Source: JBIOWF01 sp044868295
GTDB taxonomy: Bacteria; Actinomycetota; Actinomycetes; Streptosporangiales; Streptosporangiaceae
Assembly (NCBI GenBank): GCA_044868295.1
Contig: JBIOWF010000312.1
Location: 1-13,588 of the forward strand
Length of the DNA stretch: 13,588 nucleotides
Direction: 5' to 3'
Positions 1 through 5,427 of the stretch are shown piece by piece (the stretch's first letter is position 1; each line of letters begins with the position of its first letter). The position numbers and the translations under genes are program-made. The notes under the pieces were generated by a model. The model worked only from the letters and a program-made list of their open reading frames with translations, was not told where the DNA came from and made no database searches.

Positions 1-1071
1 GACCGTGGCGTCAAGGTGCACCTGCTCCTCGACCTCCTTGAGGAGACCATCGCCATCCCCGAGGCCAGGAAGCACATCCTCGACGGGAGTGTCGACGAGC
101 GCTGGTTCGGCCCGCTCGCCACGGACGCCATCCGCAATGCGCTGGACGCCCTCGACCACGCCACTCTGGCGCCGTACCTGACGGGCGGCATCACCAAGCG
201 CGAGATCATGGAGCTGGGCTGCGACCCGAAGTCCATCGCCTTCCACAGCAAGGCGATGGACGACTTCGTCCTGGCGCCGCTGCCCAACCACCTCTTCACC
301 CGCGATACCTCCTGCTGGGTGTACGACGGCGTGTCCATCAACGCCATGCGCAAGAAGGCGCGCAGGCGGGAGACGGTGAACTACGAGGCGATCTACAGGT
401 GGCATCCGATGTTCGCCGGCGGCTACGACAGGCCGGAGGCGGGCGGTTTCCACGTCTGGTACGACGGCACGAAGATGGCCCCGGCGACGATCGAGGGCGG
501 CGACGTCCTGGTCCTCGGGGACGGCGTGGTGCTGGTCGGGATGAGCGAACGGACCCAGCCGCAGGCCGTCGAGATGCTCGCCCGCAACCTCTTCAAGGCC
601 GGTTCCGTACGGAAGATCGTCGCGCTCGACATGCCCAAGGCGCGCGCGTTCATGCACCTCGACACGGTCATGACGAACGTCGACGTCGGGGTGTTCACCA
701 AGTACGCGGGCCTCGGCATGCTCCCGTCCTACACCATCGAGCCGGGCGACAACGAGAAAGAGGTCAAGCTCACCGACCACGCGCCGGAAGACATGCACAA
801 GGCCATCGCGCGGGCCCTCGACCTGGACGACATCAAGGTCCTGACGCCGACGCAGGACGTGCACGCCGCCGAGCGAGAGCAGTGGGACGACGGCTGCAAC
901 GTGCTGGCGCTGGAGCCCGGCGTGGTGGTCGCCTACGAGCGCAACACGACGACGAACAACTACCTTCGCCATGAGGGCATCGAGGTCATCACGATCAGGG
1001 GAAGCGAGCTGGGCCGGGGCCGCGGCGGACCGCGCTGCATGAGCTGCCCGCTTGAACGCGAAGCCGCCTGA
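1..1071 (+). CDS. arcA: Arginine deiminase, 3' part (5' end outside window)
   Basis: Hydrolyses L-arginine to L-citrulline and ammonia in the cytoplasm, the first step of the arginine deiminase pathway. The frame is open from base 1, so the first GTG (16) is not the start. About 356 residues are present and roughly 50 N-terminal residues are probably missing. Family landmarks seen, numbered from the GTG at 16: FTRD (94-97), EGGD (160-163), HLDT (214-217), and the C-terminal PRCMSCPL, where the first Cys (341, bases 1036-1038) aligns with the nucleophile Cys406 of the Pseudomonas enzyme. The gene therefore looks catalytically intact at its 3' end. It converges on the HEPN gene 95 bases away. 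No arcB or arcC is visible, so pathway context cannot be judged here. Identification is secure. Confidence 0.95.
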   Translation, partial: DRGVKVHLLLDLLEETIAIPEARKHILDGSVDERWFGPLATDAIRNALDALDHATLAPYLTGGITKREIMELGCDPKSIAFHSKAMDDFVLAPLPNHLFTRDTSCWVYDGVSINAMRKKARRRETVNYEAIYRWHPMFAGGYDRPEAGGFHVWYDGTKMAPATIEGGDVLVLGDGVVLVGMSERTQPQAVEMLARNLFKAGSVRKIVALDMPKARAFMHLDTVMTNVDVGVFTKYAGLGMLPSYTIEPGDNEKEVKLTDHAPEDMHKAIARALDLDDIKVLTPTQDVHAAEREQWDDGCNVLALEPGVVVAYERNTTTNNYLRHEGIEVITIRGSELGRGRGGPRCMSCPLEREAA

Positions 1072-1149
1072 CGCTCCCCGTCAGGCCATGCGCCCGGGAC
1101 CCTCCACAGCGCGGCTCGGCGCCTGGAACGGCGCGTCACCTGTGATGGA

Positions 1150-1162
1150 CCGGCGTTGCCGG
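1150..1162. terminator. Small hairpin between convergent arcA and HEPN gene (weak candidate)
   Basis: CCGGC-GTT-GCCGG is a perfect 5-bp stem with a 3-base loop, lying between two convergent stop codons. There is no T-run on either side, so intrinsic termination is only a possibility. Confidence 0.25.
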
Positions 1163-1166
1163 AACT

Positions 1167-1601
1167 CTATCCGGCCATCGGGAGGGCCGGCTGACCGGCG
1201 ACCCCGAGGATCGACTCCACCCCGCCGACGAACCTGTCCGCCTCGGCGATCAGCTCATCGGCGTCGGCGGCCGTGACCGCCCGGACCATTCCGGCCTCGG
1301 CCGCCGCCCGCTTGGTCGCGCTGACGGCGAAGAAGGCGGCCCACTCCGCGAGCCTCGGCTCGGCGTCGGGCAGCAGCTCCCAGGCGCTGCGCAGCCGCCG
1401 CCTCCGCCCGTCCATCGGCCGCGGCCGCGCCGCGAGGATCGCGGCGGCGGCACGGAGCGCCGCCAGGTGCGCCGACACGTACCTGTCCGCCGGAGTCGGC
1501 CCCACCGGCGCCTCTGCGAGGCACGTCCGGGCATCCGCGAGATGCGCGAGGACCGCCTGCGAAACCCTGGGCCCGCTCCGATCACTGACCTGTCCAGTCA
1601 T
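1167..1601 (-). CDS. SAV_6107-type HEPN domain protein
   Basis: A 144-residue, largely helical, Ala/Arg-rich protein resembling the actinobacterial SAV_6107 family of HEPN domains; its molecular function is not established. I recognise the block RYVSAHLAALRAAAA (40-54) followed by a helical region around EWAAFFAVSATKRAAAEAG (86-104). R40-X4-H45 has the spacing of the HEPN RNase motif (RX4-6H), but it lies early in the protein, so a nuclease role is only a possibility. An in-frame ATG eight codons upstream (1625) exists. I chose 1601 because GAGGAGG stands 5 bases before it and because its ATGA overlaps the stop of the preceding ORF (1598-1900), implying translational coupling. The likely promoter is the LexA-box promoter at 1908-1936. 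No signal peptide or membrane segment is visible. Confidence 0.8.
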   Translation of the reverse strand: MTGQVSDRSGPRVSQAVLAHLADARTCLAEAPVGPTPADRYVSAHLAALRAAAAILAARPRPMDGRRRRLRSAWELLPDAEPRLAEWAAFFAVSATKRAAAEAGMVRAVTAADADELIAEADRFVGGVESILGVAGQPALPMAG

Positions 1602-1900
1602 GCCCGCCTCCTCGAGTCGTGGCATCCGGCGGTGGTCGCCGGTGATACCACACTTTCAGACCACACCGACAATTCCGCTGTGCCTGTCATGTCGGTGGTC
1701 AGACTCGCTCGGACGTGCTCTGGTTCGCGATTCTCTTCGCGCACCGCTCGCTCCCTCGCCTCCGGCCGATAGGGCGGCCGGACGAGGAGCTTCCCCTCTC
1801 CCCGTCCGGCCCACGCCGTGGGCCGCGCCACGCTCGTCTCCGCCGACGACGAAGGCACGGCATCCACCGGGTGGGCGCGAGCCGCGAGTCTCACGCCCAC
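1598..1900 (-). CDS. Hypothetical 100-residue protein, leaderless, under a LexA-box promoter
   Basis: I do not recognise this protein. The ORF starts with GTG at 1900, 7 bases after a TATGTT -10 box, so the transcript would be leaderless. It ends with TGA overlapping the HEPN ATG by four bases (ATGA). The product has a basic N-terminus, a charged Arg/Glu/Pro-rich middle (about residues 40-64) and a Ser/Thr-rich tail; no signal peptide or membrane helix is seen. By hand count 76 of 100 codons end in G or C, about 85% in the first 54 codons and falling after that. This is lower than its neighbours, so it may be a young gene, a remnant, or a translated leader that only couples translation to the HEPN gene. 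The frame stays open further upstream, but that part runs through the promoter, repeats and terminator. Confidence 0.45.
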   Translation of the reverse strand: MGVRLAARAHPVDAVPSSSAETSVARPTAWAGRGEGKLLVRPPYRPEARERAVREENREPEHVRASLTTDMTGTAELSVWSESVVSPATTAGCHDSRRRA

Positions 1901-1904
1901 TACA

Positions 1905-1920
1905 TCGAACATAGATTCGA
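1905..1920 (-). promoter_or_regulatory. LexA/SOS box 1 (overlaps -10)
   Basis: Minus-strand reading TCGAAT-CTAT-GTTCGA matches the mycobacterial LexA consensus TCGAAC-N4-GTTCGA at 11 of 12 defined positions. It covers the -10 element, a classic repression position. Confidence 0.75.
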
Positions 1921-1936
1921 CCCTGTCCAGTGTCAA
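1908..1936 (-). promoter_or_regulatory. Sigma-70-type promoter for the small ORF/HEPN unit
   Basis: On the minus strand TTGACA (1931-1936) and TATGTT (1908-1913) are separated by exactly 17 bases. The predicted start point (1900-1901) coincides with the GTG of the 100-codon ORF. This is the closest match to a consensus housekeeping promoter in the window. Its -10 lies inside one LexA-type box, and a second box lies 8 bases upstream of the -35, so strong repression is plausible. Confidence 0.75.
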
Positions 1937-1944
1937 GCAACATC

Positions 1945-1960
1945 GCGAACAAGGGTTCGA
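1945..1960 (-). promoter_or_regulatory. LexA/SOS box 2 (upstream of -35)
   Basis: Minus-strand reading TCGAAC-CCTT-GTTCGC also matches 11 of 12 defined positions of TCGAAC-N4-GTTCGA. Its centre is 40 bp from that of box 1, close to four helical turns, so two LexA dimers could sit on the same face of the DNA. Confidence 0.65.
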
Positions 1961-2004
1961 GGAAAGGGTGTGAACCATTGGACATCGGCGGGGCCGAACC
2001 GCCC

Positions 2005-2145
2005 CCGTCGAGGTTGTGGAACAGCCGACCCGAGGCATGCCGCCCGGCGGCCAGAGCCGTGGAACAGCTGAATCGGCTGAGCCGGAGCACTCCGTCGAGG
2101 CGGTGAAACGGCTGGGCCGAAGCATGCCGCCCGGTGGCGGGAGCC
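2005..2145. repeat. Degenerate direct repeats, period about 43/87 bp
   Basis: Bases 2005-2058 and 2092-2145 (54 bp each, offset 87) align without gaps with 43 of 54 identities. The strip between them carries a diverged half-step unit: GTGGAACAG occurs at 2016 and 2059, with a related GTGAAACGG at 2103, giving 43-44-bp spacing. Each 54-bp copy contains GCATGCCGCCCGG. The array fills most of the space between the LexA-box promoter and the L,D-transpeptidase terminator. I see no gene in 1961-2199. Confidence 0.7.
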
Positions 2146-2148
2146 GTA

Positions 2149-2188
2149 CAAAACACGAAGGCCCCGCGCGATTCGCGCGGGGCCTTCG
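2149..2188 (-). terminator. Rho-independent terminator of the L,D-transpeptidase gene
   Basis: A perfect 15-bp GC-rich stem (2156-2170 with 2174-2188) has a 3-base loop (ATT on the plus strand). On the minus strand it is followed by TGTTTTGT. It lies 11 bases past the stop codon of the minus-strand gene. It also isolates that gene from the downstream SOS-type unit. Confidence 0.9.
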
Positions 2189-2199
2189 GAGTGGGCGTG

Positions 2200-3027
2200 T
2201 CAGCGGACGAACTTGCCCCGGACGTGCACCGGAACGCCGGTGCCGAGCAGGCGGGGCAGGATGTCGGCGACGTGCATCGGCAGCCGGACACACCCGTGCG
2301 AGGCCGGGTAGAGCGGAACCGACAGCGCGCCGTGGAAGGCGATGCCGCCGTTGAAGAAGATCGGGTTGTACAGCTGTCCCAGGTAGGACTTGTGCCAGCC
2401 GTCTCTCCGCCAGGTCGTCTTGAAGTCACCGGTCGGCGTCCTGGCGCTGCCGGTGAACTTCGTCCGCTTGCCGTTCCACATCGCGTACTCGGTGTAGGGG
2501 ATCCCGCTTCCCGACGAGATATGGGTGATCAGCTTCACCTCGCCGTCGAGGTAGAGCACCATGATCTGCTTGGTGAGGTTCACCTCGGCCCGGTCCGGCT
2601 TGCCGTTCGGGACGAGGACCTTGGGCGCCTTCGGGTTCTCCAGCGCCTTCCATGTCTTGCGCGCCACCGTGCTGGTGGGCGCGAAGCCCTGGACCTTCTG
2701 GAAGGCCCAGACGGCGGACTGGGTGGTCCCGCCGTACCTGCCGTCCAGCTTGCCGGGCACGTAGCCGAGCTCCTTGAGCCGGAGCTGCAACTCCTTGACC
2801 GCCGCGCCCTTCGCGCCGGGCCTGAGTGTCTTTCCCGGAGCGCTGAACCGCGTGGTGAACGCCACCGCAGTGGTGTGGATCTCCGAGCGAATCGCTGTCG
2901 TGCTCACCGGCGCGGCCACCGCCGCGACCGGGCGTGCCGTCCCAGCACCTGCCGCGCCGCACGCCGTAAACGTCACGGCCCCCACCGCGACCAGCGCCGC
3001 GACGGCCAGCTGCCGTCGAGCCCCCAT
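2200..3027 (-). CDS. L,D-transpeptidase (YkuD) with peptidoglycan-binding domain
   Basis: A cell-envelope enzyme expected to form 3-3 cross-links in peptidoglycan by attacking tetrapeptide stems. It has 275 residues. A hydrophobic N-terminal signal segment (about 7-22) ends at Cys23 in FTAC, which resembles a lipobox but has Phe at -3, so lipoprotein or secreted protein is undecided. A peptidoglycan_binding_1 domain follows (about 64-130, with LRPGAKGAAVKELQLRL). The YkuD domain covers about 145-270, with His232 in FHG and the catalytic motif SHGCVR (243-248, nucleophile Cys246). All catalytic residues are present. The ATG at 3027 is preceded by GAGGGG 9 bases away. It is transcribed alone from a short AT-rich region shared with ybaK and ends at a strong terminator. 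Confidence 0.93.
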   Translation of the reverse strand: MGARRQLAVAALVAVGAVTFTACGAAGAGTARPVAAVAAPVSTTAIRSEIHTTAVAFTTRFSAPGKTLRPGAKGAAVKELQLRLKELGYVPGKLDGRYGGTTQSAVWAFQKVQGFAPTSTVARKTWKALENPKAPKVLVPNGKPDRAEVNLTKQIMVLYLDGEVKLITHISSGSGIPYTEYAMWNGKRTKFTGSARTPTGDFKTTWRRDGWHKSYLGQLYNPIFFNGGIAFHGALSVPLYPASHGCVRLPMHVADILPRLLGTGVPVHVRGKFVR

Positions 3028-3052
3028 CTAAACCAACCCCTCAATTACTACA

Positions 3053-3058
3053 AACTTA
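3053..3058 (-). promoter_or_regulatory. Candidate -10 of the L,D-transpeptidase gene
   Basis: Minus-strand TAAGTT fits TANNNT and would give a start point near 3046, a leader of about 20 bases containing the GAGGGG ribosome-binding site. No good -35 is seen. GCGTA-CGTA-TACGC (3074-3087), an inverted repeat, would overlap the -35 region and is a possible operator. Confidence 0.4.
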
Positions 3059-3144
3059 GATCAAATGACCTTAGCGTACGTATACGCGAGGTCGGCAGTA
3101 GGCCGTCACCTTGTAATGAAAGGCTTATGCCCTCTCAATCTGGT

Positions 3145-3150
3145 TAGAGT
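3145..3150 (+). promoter_or_regulatory. Candidate -10 of the ybaK-type gene (leaderless)
   Basis: TAGAGT fits TANNNT and is 6 bases from the GTG at 3157, so the transcript should begin at the start codon. No Shine-Dalgarno sequence precedes the GTG, consistent with leaderless translation. Confidence 0.55.
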
Positions 3151-3156
3151 TGCCGC

Positions 3157-3633
3157 GTGCCAGAAAAGTTGCATCCGAACGCGGCCCACGTGGCCGGCGT
3201 CCTGCGGTCCCATGGCGTCGAGGGAGAGGTCGTGGTCCTCGCCGAGTCCGCCCCGACAGCGGCCGCGGCCGCGGCCCAGGTGGGCTGCGAGGTCGGCGCG
3301 ATCGCCAACAGCCTGATCTTCGATGCGGACGGGGCGCCGTTGCTCGTGCTCACGAGCGGCGCGCACCGCGTGAACACCGACCTGATAGCCGCGCTCGTCG
3401 GCGCGGGAGCGGTACGGCGGGCCACACCGGAGTTCGTCCGCGAGCACACGGGGCAGCCGATCGGCGGGGTCGCCCCGGTGGGCCATCCGGCGCCGGTACG
3501 CACGCTGGTGGACACCTGGCTCGGCAAGCACGAGGCGGTGTGGGCCGCCGCGGGGCACCCGCACACGGTGTTCCCCACGACGTTCGACGAGCTCGTCAGG
3601 ATGACCGGCGGCACGCCCGCCGACGTGGAGTAA
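3157..3633 (+). CDS. YbaK/EbsC-family aminoacyl-tRNA deacylase-like protein
   Basis: Resembles the YbaK/EbsC trans-editing domain (PF04073), whose characterised members hydrolyse mischarged aminoacyl-tRNAs such as Cys-tRNA(Pro). At 158 residues it is a stand-alone domain. Visible signatures are the ANSLIF strand (50-55), TSGAHRVN (67-73), the TGQPIGGVAPVGH loop (98-110) and GHPHTVFPTTF (133-143). Where HI1434/YbaK has its conserved Lys this protein reads CEVGAIANS, so Lys is missing. I believe this is common in actinobacterial members, and the substrate may differ from bacterial YbaK. The GTG start is supported by a -10 box 6 bases upstream and by the conserved N-terminal region. Cytoplasmic. 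Not obviously in an operon; the GNAT gene follows with its own promoter. Confidence 0.85.
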   Translation: MPEKLHPNAAHVAGVLRSHGVEGEVVVLAESAPTAAAAAAQVGCEVGAIANSLIFDADGAPLLVLTSGAHRVNTDLIAALVGAGAVRRATPEFVREHTGQPIGGVAPVGHPAPVRTLVDTWLGKHEAVWAAAGHPHTVFPTTFDELVRMTGGTPADVE

Positions 3634-3671
3634 CCGCTCCCCTGAGTCTTCGCCGCCCCGGTCGATCAGCG

Positions 3672-3710
3672 TGGGAAAATCTTGTCCCAAAATAGCGTCA
3701 AATATGACGC
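3672..3710. promoter_or_regulatory. Two adjacent inverted repeats upstream of the GNAT gene
   Basis: TGGGA-N8-TCCCA (3672-3689) is followed 5 bases later by GCGTCA-AATA-TGACGC (3695-3710, perfect 6-bp arms). The surrounding bases are clearly more AT-rich than the genes. They lie about 50-90 bases before the GNAT start and could be operators for a regulator I cannot name. Confidence 0.4.
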
Positions 3711-3748
3711 ACGTAACATTCGATCGTCCCGCGTGCGGGCGACTTTGC

Positions 3749-3754
3749 TAGTGT
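3749..3754 (+). promoter_or_regulatory. Candidate -10 of the GNAT gene (leaderless)
   Basis: TAGTGT fits TANNNT and stands 7 bases before the GTG at 3762. No Shine-Dalgarno sequence is present, so leaderless transcription is likely. Confidence 0.5.
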
Positions 3755-3761
3755 CCCGTAA

Positions 3762-4310
3762 GTGATCGAATTGCGACGCGTCGGGTCGGCACAGTTCACC
3801 TCGGCGCTCGACACCGTGCTCGCGATCTACACGGCGGCGATGAAGCCGCCATCAGATCAGCTCTCCGGCCGCATCGCGATCATGCGAAATCATGCAACAT
3901 ATCCGAATTTTGTGTGCATGCTCGCTGAGGCCCCCGAGATCGTCGGGTTCGCCTACGGGTTCCACGGCGCGCCCGGGCAGTGGTGGCATGACGTCGTCCG
4001 CCGGGGGTTGCAGGACCGCGCCGGGCCATGCGCCGCCGACGACTGGTTCGGCGACGCCCTGGAGATCGCGGAAATCCACGTCCACCCCGACTACCAGGGC
4101 AAAGGCGTCGGCCGGCGCATGATTCACGCGATCTGCCAAGGCCGCGCGGAACGGACCGCCGTGCTGTCCACGCACGATGCCCCGACCGCCGCCCGTCATC
4201 TGTATCGCAGCGTCGGCTTCGGCGACCTGATGACGGAGTTCGTCTTCCCCGGCGGCTACGAGAACTACGTGATCGCGGGCGCCCGGCTCCCGTTGCCGCC
4301 CGCGATCTGA
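3762..4310 (+). CDS. GNAT-family N-acetyltransferase
   Basis: A 182-residue acetyltransferase of the GNAT fold that would transfer an acyl group from acyl-CoA to an unknown amine. Motif A is clear: beta strand EIAEIHVHPDYQGKGVGRRM (101-120), with QGKGVG (112-117) forming the pyrophosphate-binding loop. Motif B follows as STHDAPTAARHLYRSVGF (136-153), with the usual YxxxGF-type end. The N-terminus (1-60) is less typical. A GNAT gene (Rv2170) also sits near the metF-like/idsA2 genes in M. tuberculosis, so it may belong to this conserved neighbourhood, but orthology is unproven. The last four codons and stop are tandemly duplicated just downstream (4296-4325). It converges on metF. Confidence 0.88.
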   Translation: MIELRRVGSAQFTSALDTVLAIYTAAMKPPSDQLSGRIAIMRNHATYPNFVCMLAEAPEIVGFAYGFHGAPGQWWHDVVRRGLQDRAGPCAADDWFGDALEIAEIHVHPDYQGKGVGRRMIHAICQGRAERTAVLSTHDAPTAARHLYRSVGFGDLMTEFVFPGGYENYVIAGARLPLPPAI

Positions 4311-4325
4311 CCGCCCGCGATCTGA
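4296..4325 (+). repeat. Perfect 15-bp tandem duplication across the GNAT stop codon
   Basis: CCGCCCGCGATCTGA occurs at 4296-4310 and again at 4311-4325 with no spacer. The second copy is in frame and supplies a second set of the last four codons plus a backup stop. Confidence 0.9.
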
Positions 4326-4336
4326 GAGGACACGCC

Positions 4337-4369
4337 TGACCGGCTAAGAAGACACGGGCCGGCCGGTCA
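4337..4369. terminator. Hairpin between convergent GNAT and metF (candidate bidirectional terminator)
   Basis: TGACCGGC (4337-4344) and GCCGGTCA (4362-4369) are perfect 8-bp arms around a 17-base loop. The right arm contains the metF stop codon. The loop is long and there is no clear T-run, so a terminator role is tentative. Confidence 0.4.
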
Positions 4370-5290
4370 GACGGCGGCGGGAGCGGGCGAGAGCGCCTGG
4401 AAGACCTCGCGCGTGGCGCTGGACCGGTTGAACGTGATGAAGTGGATGCCCGGCGCGCCCTCGTCGAGCAGCGTCTGGCACAGGTCGGCCGCGTGCTCGA
4501 TGCCCAGGCGGCGGACCGCCACGGGATCGTCGGCGACGGCCTCGAACCGGGCCGCCACCTCCGGCGGGAACGGAGCACCCGACAGCTGCTCGGACCGGGC
4601 GATCGTGCTCATCTGGGTGACGGGCATGATGCCGGGGATGATCGGCGTGTCGCAGCCCTTCGCGGCCACTCGGTCGCGCAGCCGCAGATAGTCCTCGGCG
4701 CGGAAGAACATCTGGGTGATCGCGTAGTCGGCTCCCGCCCGGCACTTGCGCACGAAGAGCTCGGTGTCCGATTCGATCGACGCGGATCGCGGATGCTTGT
4801 ACGGGAACGCCGCCACGCCGACGCAGAAGTCACCGGCCTGGCGGATCAGCCTGACCAGGTCCTCGGCGTACAGCACGCCCTCGGGGTGCTTGACCCAGTC
4901 GTCCAGAGGGTCGCCGCCCGGGGGGTCGCCGCGGACGGCGAGGATGTTGCGCACGCCCGCGTCGGCGAACCTGCCGATCAGGTGACGAAGCTCGCGGACC
5001 GAATGGTCGACCGCGGTGAAGTGGGCGACCGGGGTCAGCGTCGTCTCGTGCGCGATCCGCTCCACGATGTCGACCGTGCGGTCCCGCGTGCTGCCGCCCG
5101 CGCCGTAGGTCACCGAAACGAACGTCGGCCGCAGCGCCTCCAGCTCGCGGATCGCCCGCCAGAGCTGCCGCTCACCCTCATCGGTCTTGGGCGGGAAGAA
5201 CTCGAACGAGAACGATCGCTCCCCCACGGCCAGCATCTCGCGAACGGTGGGAACGCGATCGGGACGTCGTGAGGGCAGACCAAGAGCCAT
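4367..5290 (-). CDS. metF: 5,10-methylenetetrahydrofolate reductase
   Basis: FAD-dependent reduction of 5,10-methylene-THF to 5-methyl-THF, supplying methyl groups for methionine synthesis; cytoplasmic TIM-barrel enzyme. The 307-residue length is normal. Visible landmarks are FSFEFFPPKT (27-36, with Glu30 in the position of catalytic Glu28 of E. coli MetF), VSVTYGAGGSTRDRT (58-72), the ILAVRGDPP loop (116-124), ITQMFF (191-196), IIPGIMPV (217-224) and the C-terminal HFITFNRS (283-290). The ATG at 5290 is supported by TAGCCT 6 bases upstream and absence of a ribosome-binding site, pointing to a leaderless transcript. It is divergent from the polyprenyl synthase gene, with a long dyad between them. 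A metF-like gene next to a prenyl synthase also occurs in mycobacteria (Rv2172c/idsA2). Confidence 0.95.
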   Translation of the reverse strand: MALGLPSRRPDRVPTVREMLAVGERSFSFEFFPPKTDEGERQLWRAIRELEALRPTFVSVTYGAGGSTRDRTVDIVERIAHETTLTPVAHFTAVDHSVRELRHLIGRFADAGVRNILAVRGDPPGGDPLDDWVKHPEGVLYAEDLVRLIRQAGDFCVGVAAFPYKHPRSASIESDTELFVRKCRAGADYAITQMFFRAEDYLRLRDRVAAKGCDTPIIPGIMPVTQMSTIARSEQLSGAPFPPEVAARFEAVADDPVAVRRLGIEHAADLCQTLLDEGAPGIHFITFNRSSATREVFQALSPAPAAV

Positions 5291-5296
5291 GACCCA

Positions 5297-5302
5297 AGGC
5301 TA
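5297..5302 (-). promoter_or_regulatory. Candidate -10 of metF (leaderless)
   Basis: Minus-strand TAGCCT fits TANNNT and lies 6 bases before the ATG at 5290, which would be the first transcribed codon. Confidence 0.5.
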
Positions 5303-5330
5303 CCGGTCGGGGGCGCTCGGTTCGCGCAAT

Positions 5331-5367
5331 GATCTCGTGATGTGGACGTGGCGACCACATCAAGATC
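5331..5367. promoter_or_regulatory. Long dyad in the metF/prenyl synthase divergent region
   Basis: TGATGTGG (5338-5345) and CCACATCA (5355-5362) are perfect 8-bp arms separated by 9 bases. They are flanked by GATCT (5331-5335) and AGATC (5363-5367), which extend the dyad after a 2-base bulge on one side. It sits at about -41 to -77 from the predicted metF start point and -61 to -97 from that of the prenyl synthase, a suitable position for a shared regulator. I cannot assign a regulator. Confidence 0.55.
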
Positions 5368-5414
5368 GTATGTCACATGGGCCACGCCAGATCTGCGGCA
5401 CGATCAACGCCGGT

Positions 5415-5420
5415 TACTCT
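5415..5420 (+). promoter_or_regulatory. Candidate -10 of the polyprenyl synthase gene (leaderless)
   Basis: TACTCT fits TANNNT and is 7 bases before the ATG at 5428. GGAGG (5422-5426) is only 1 base from the ATG, too close for a normal ribosome-binding site, which favours a leaderless start. Confidence 0.5.
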
Positions 5421-5427
5421 CGGAGGC

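Noticed and set aside
2005..2145. CRISPR array
   Set aside because: Only two good copies, 80% identical, with no short uniform repeats or unique spacers and no cas genes.
1598..2293. Extending the 100-codon ORF upstream to a 231-codon gene
   Set aside because: The extra part runs through the LexA-type promoter, the repeats and the terminator of the previous gene, so translation from there is implausible.
2134..3147. 337-codon plus-strand open frame
   Set aside because: It is antisense to the L,D-transpeptidase, whose motifs, signal segment and terminator are clear; the plus-strand translation has no recognisable domain.
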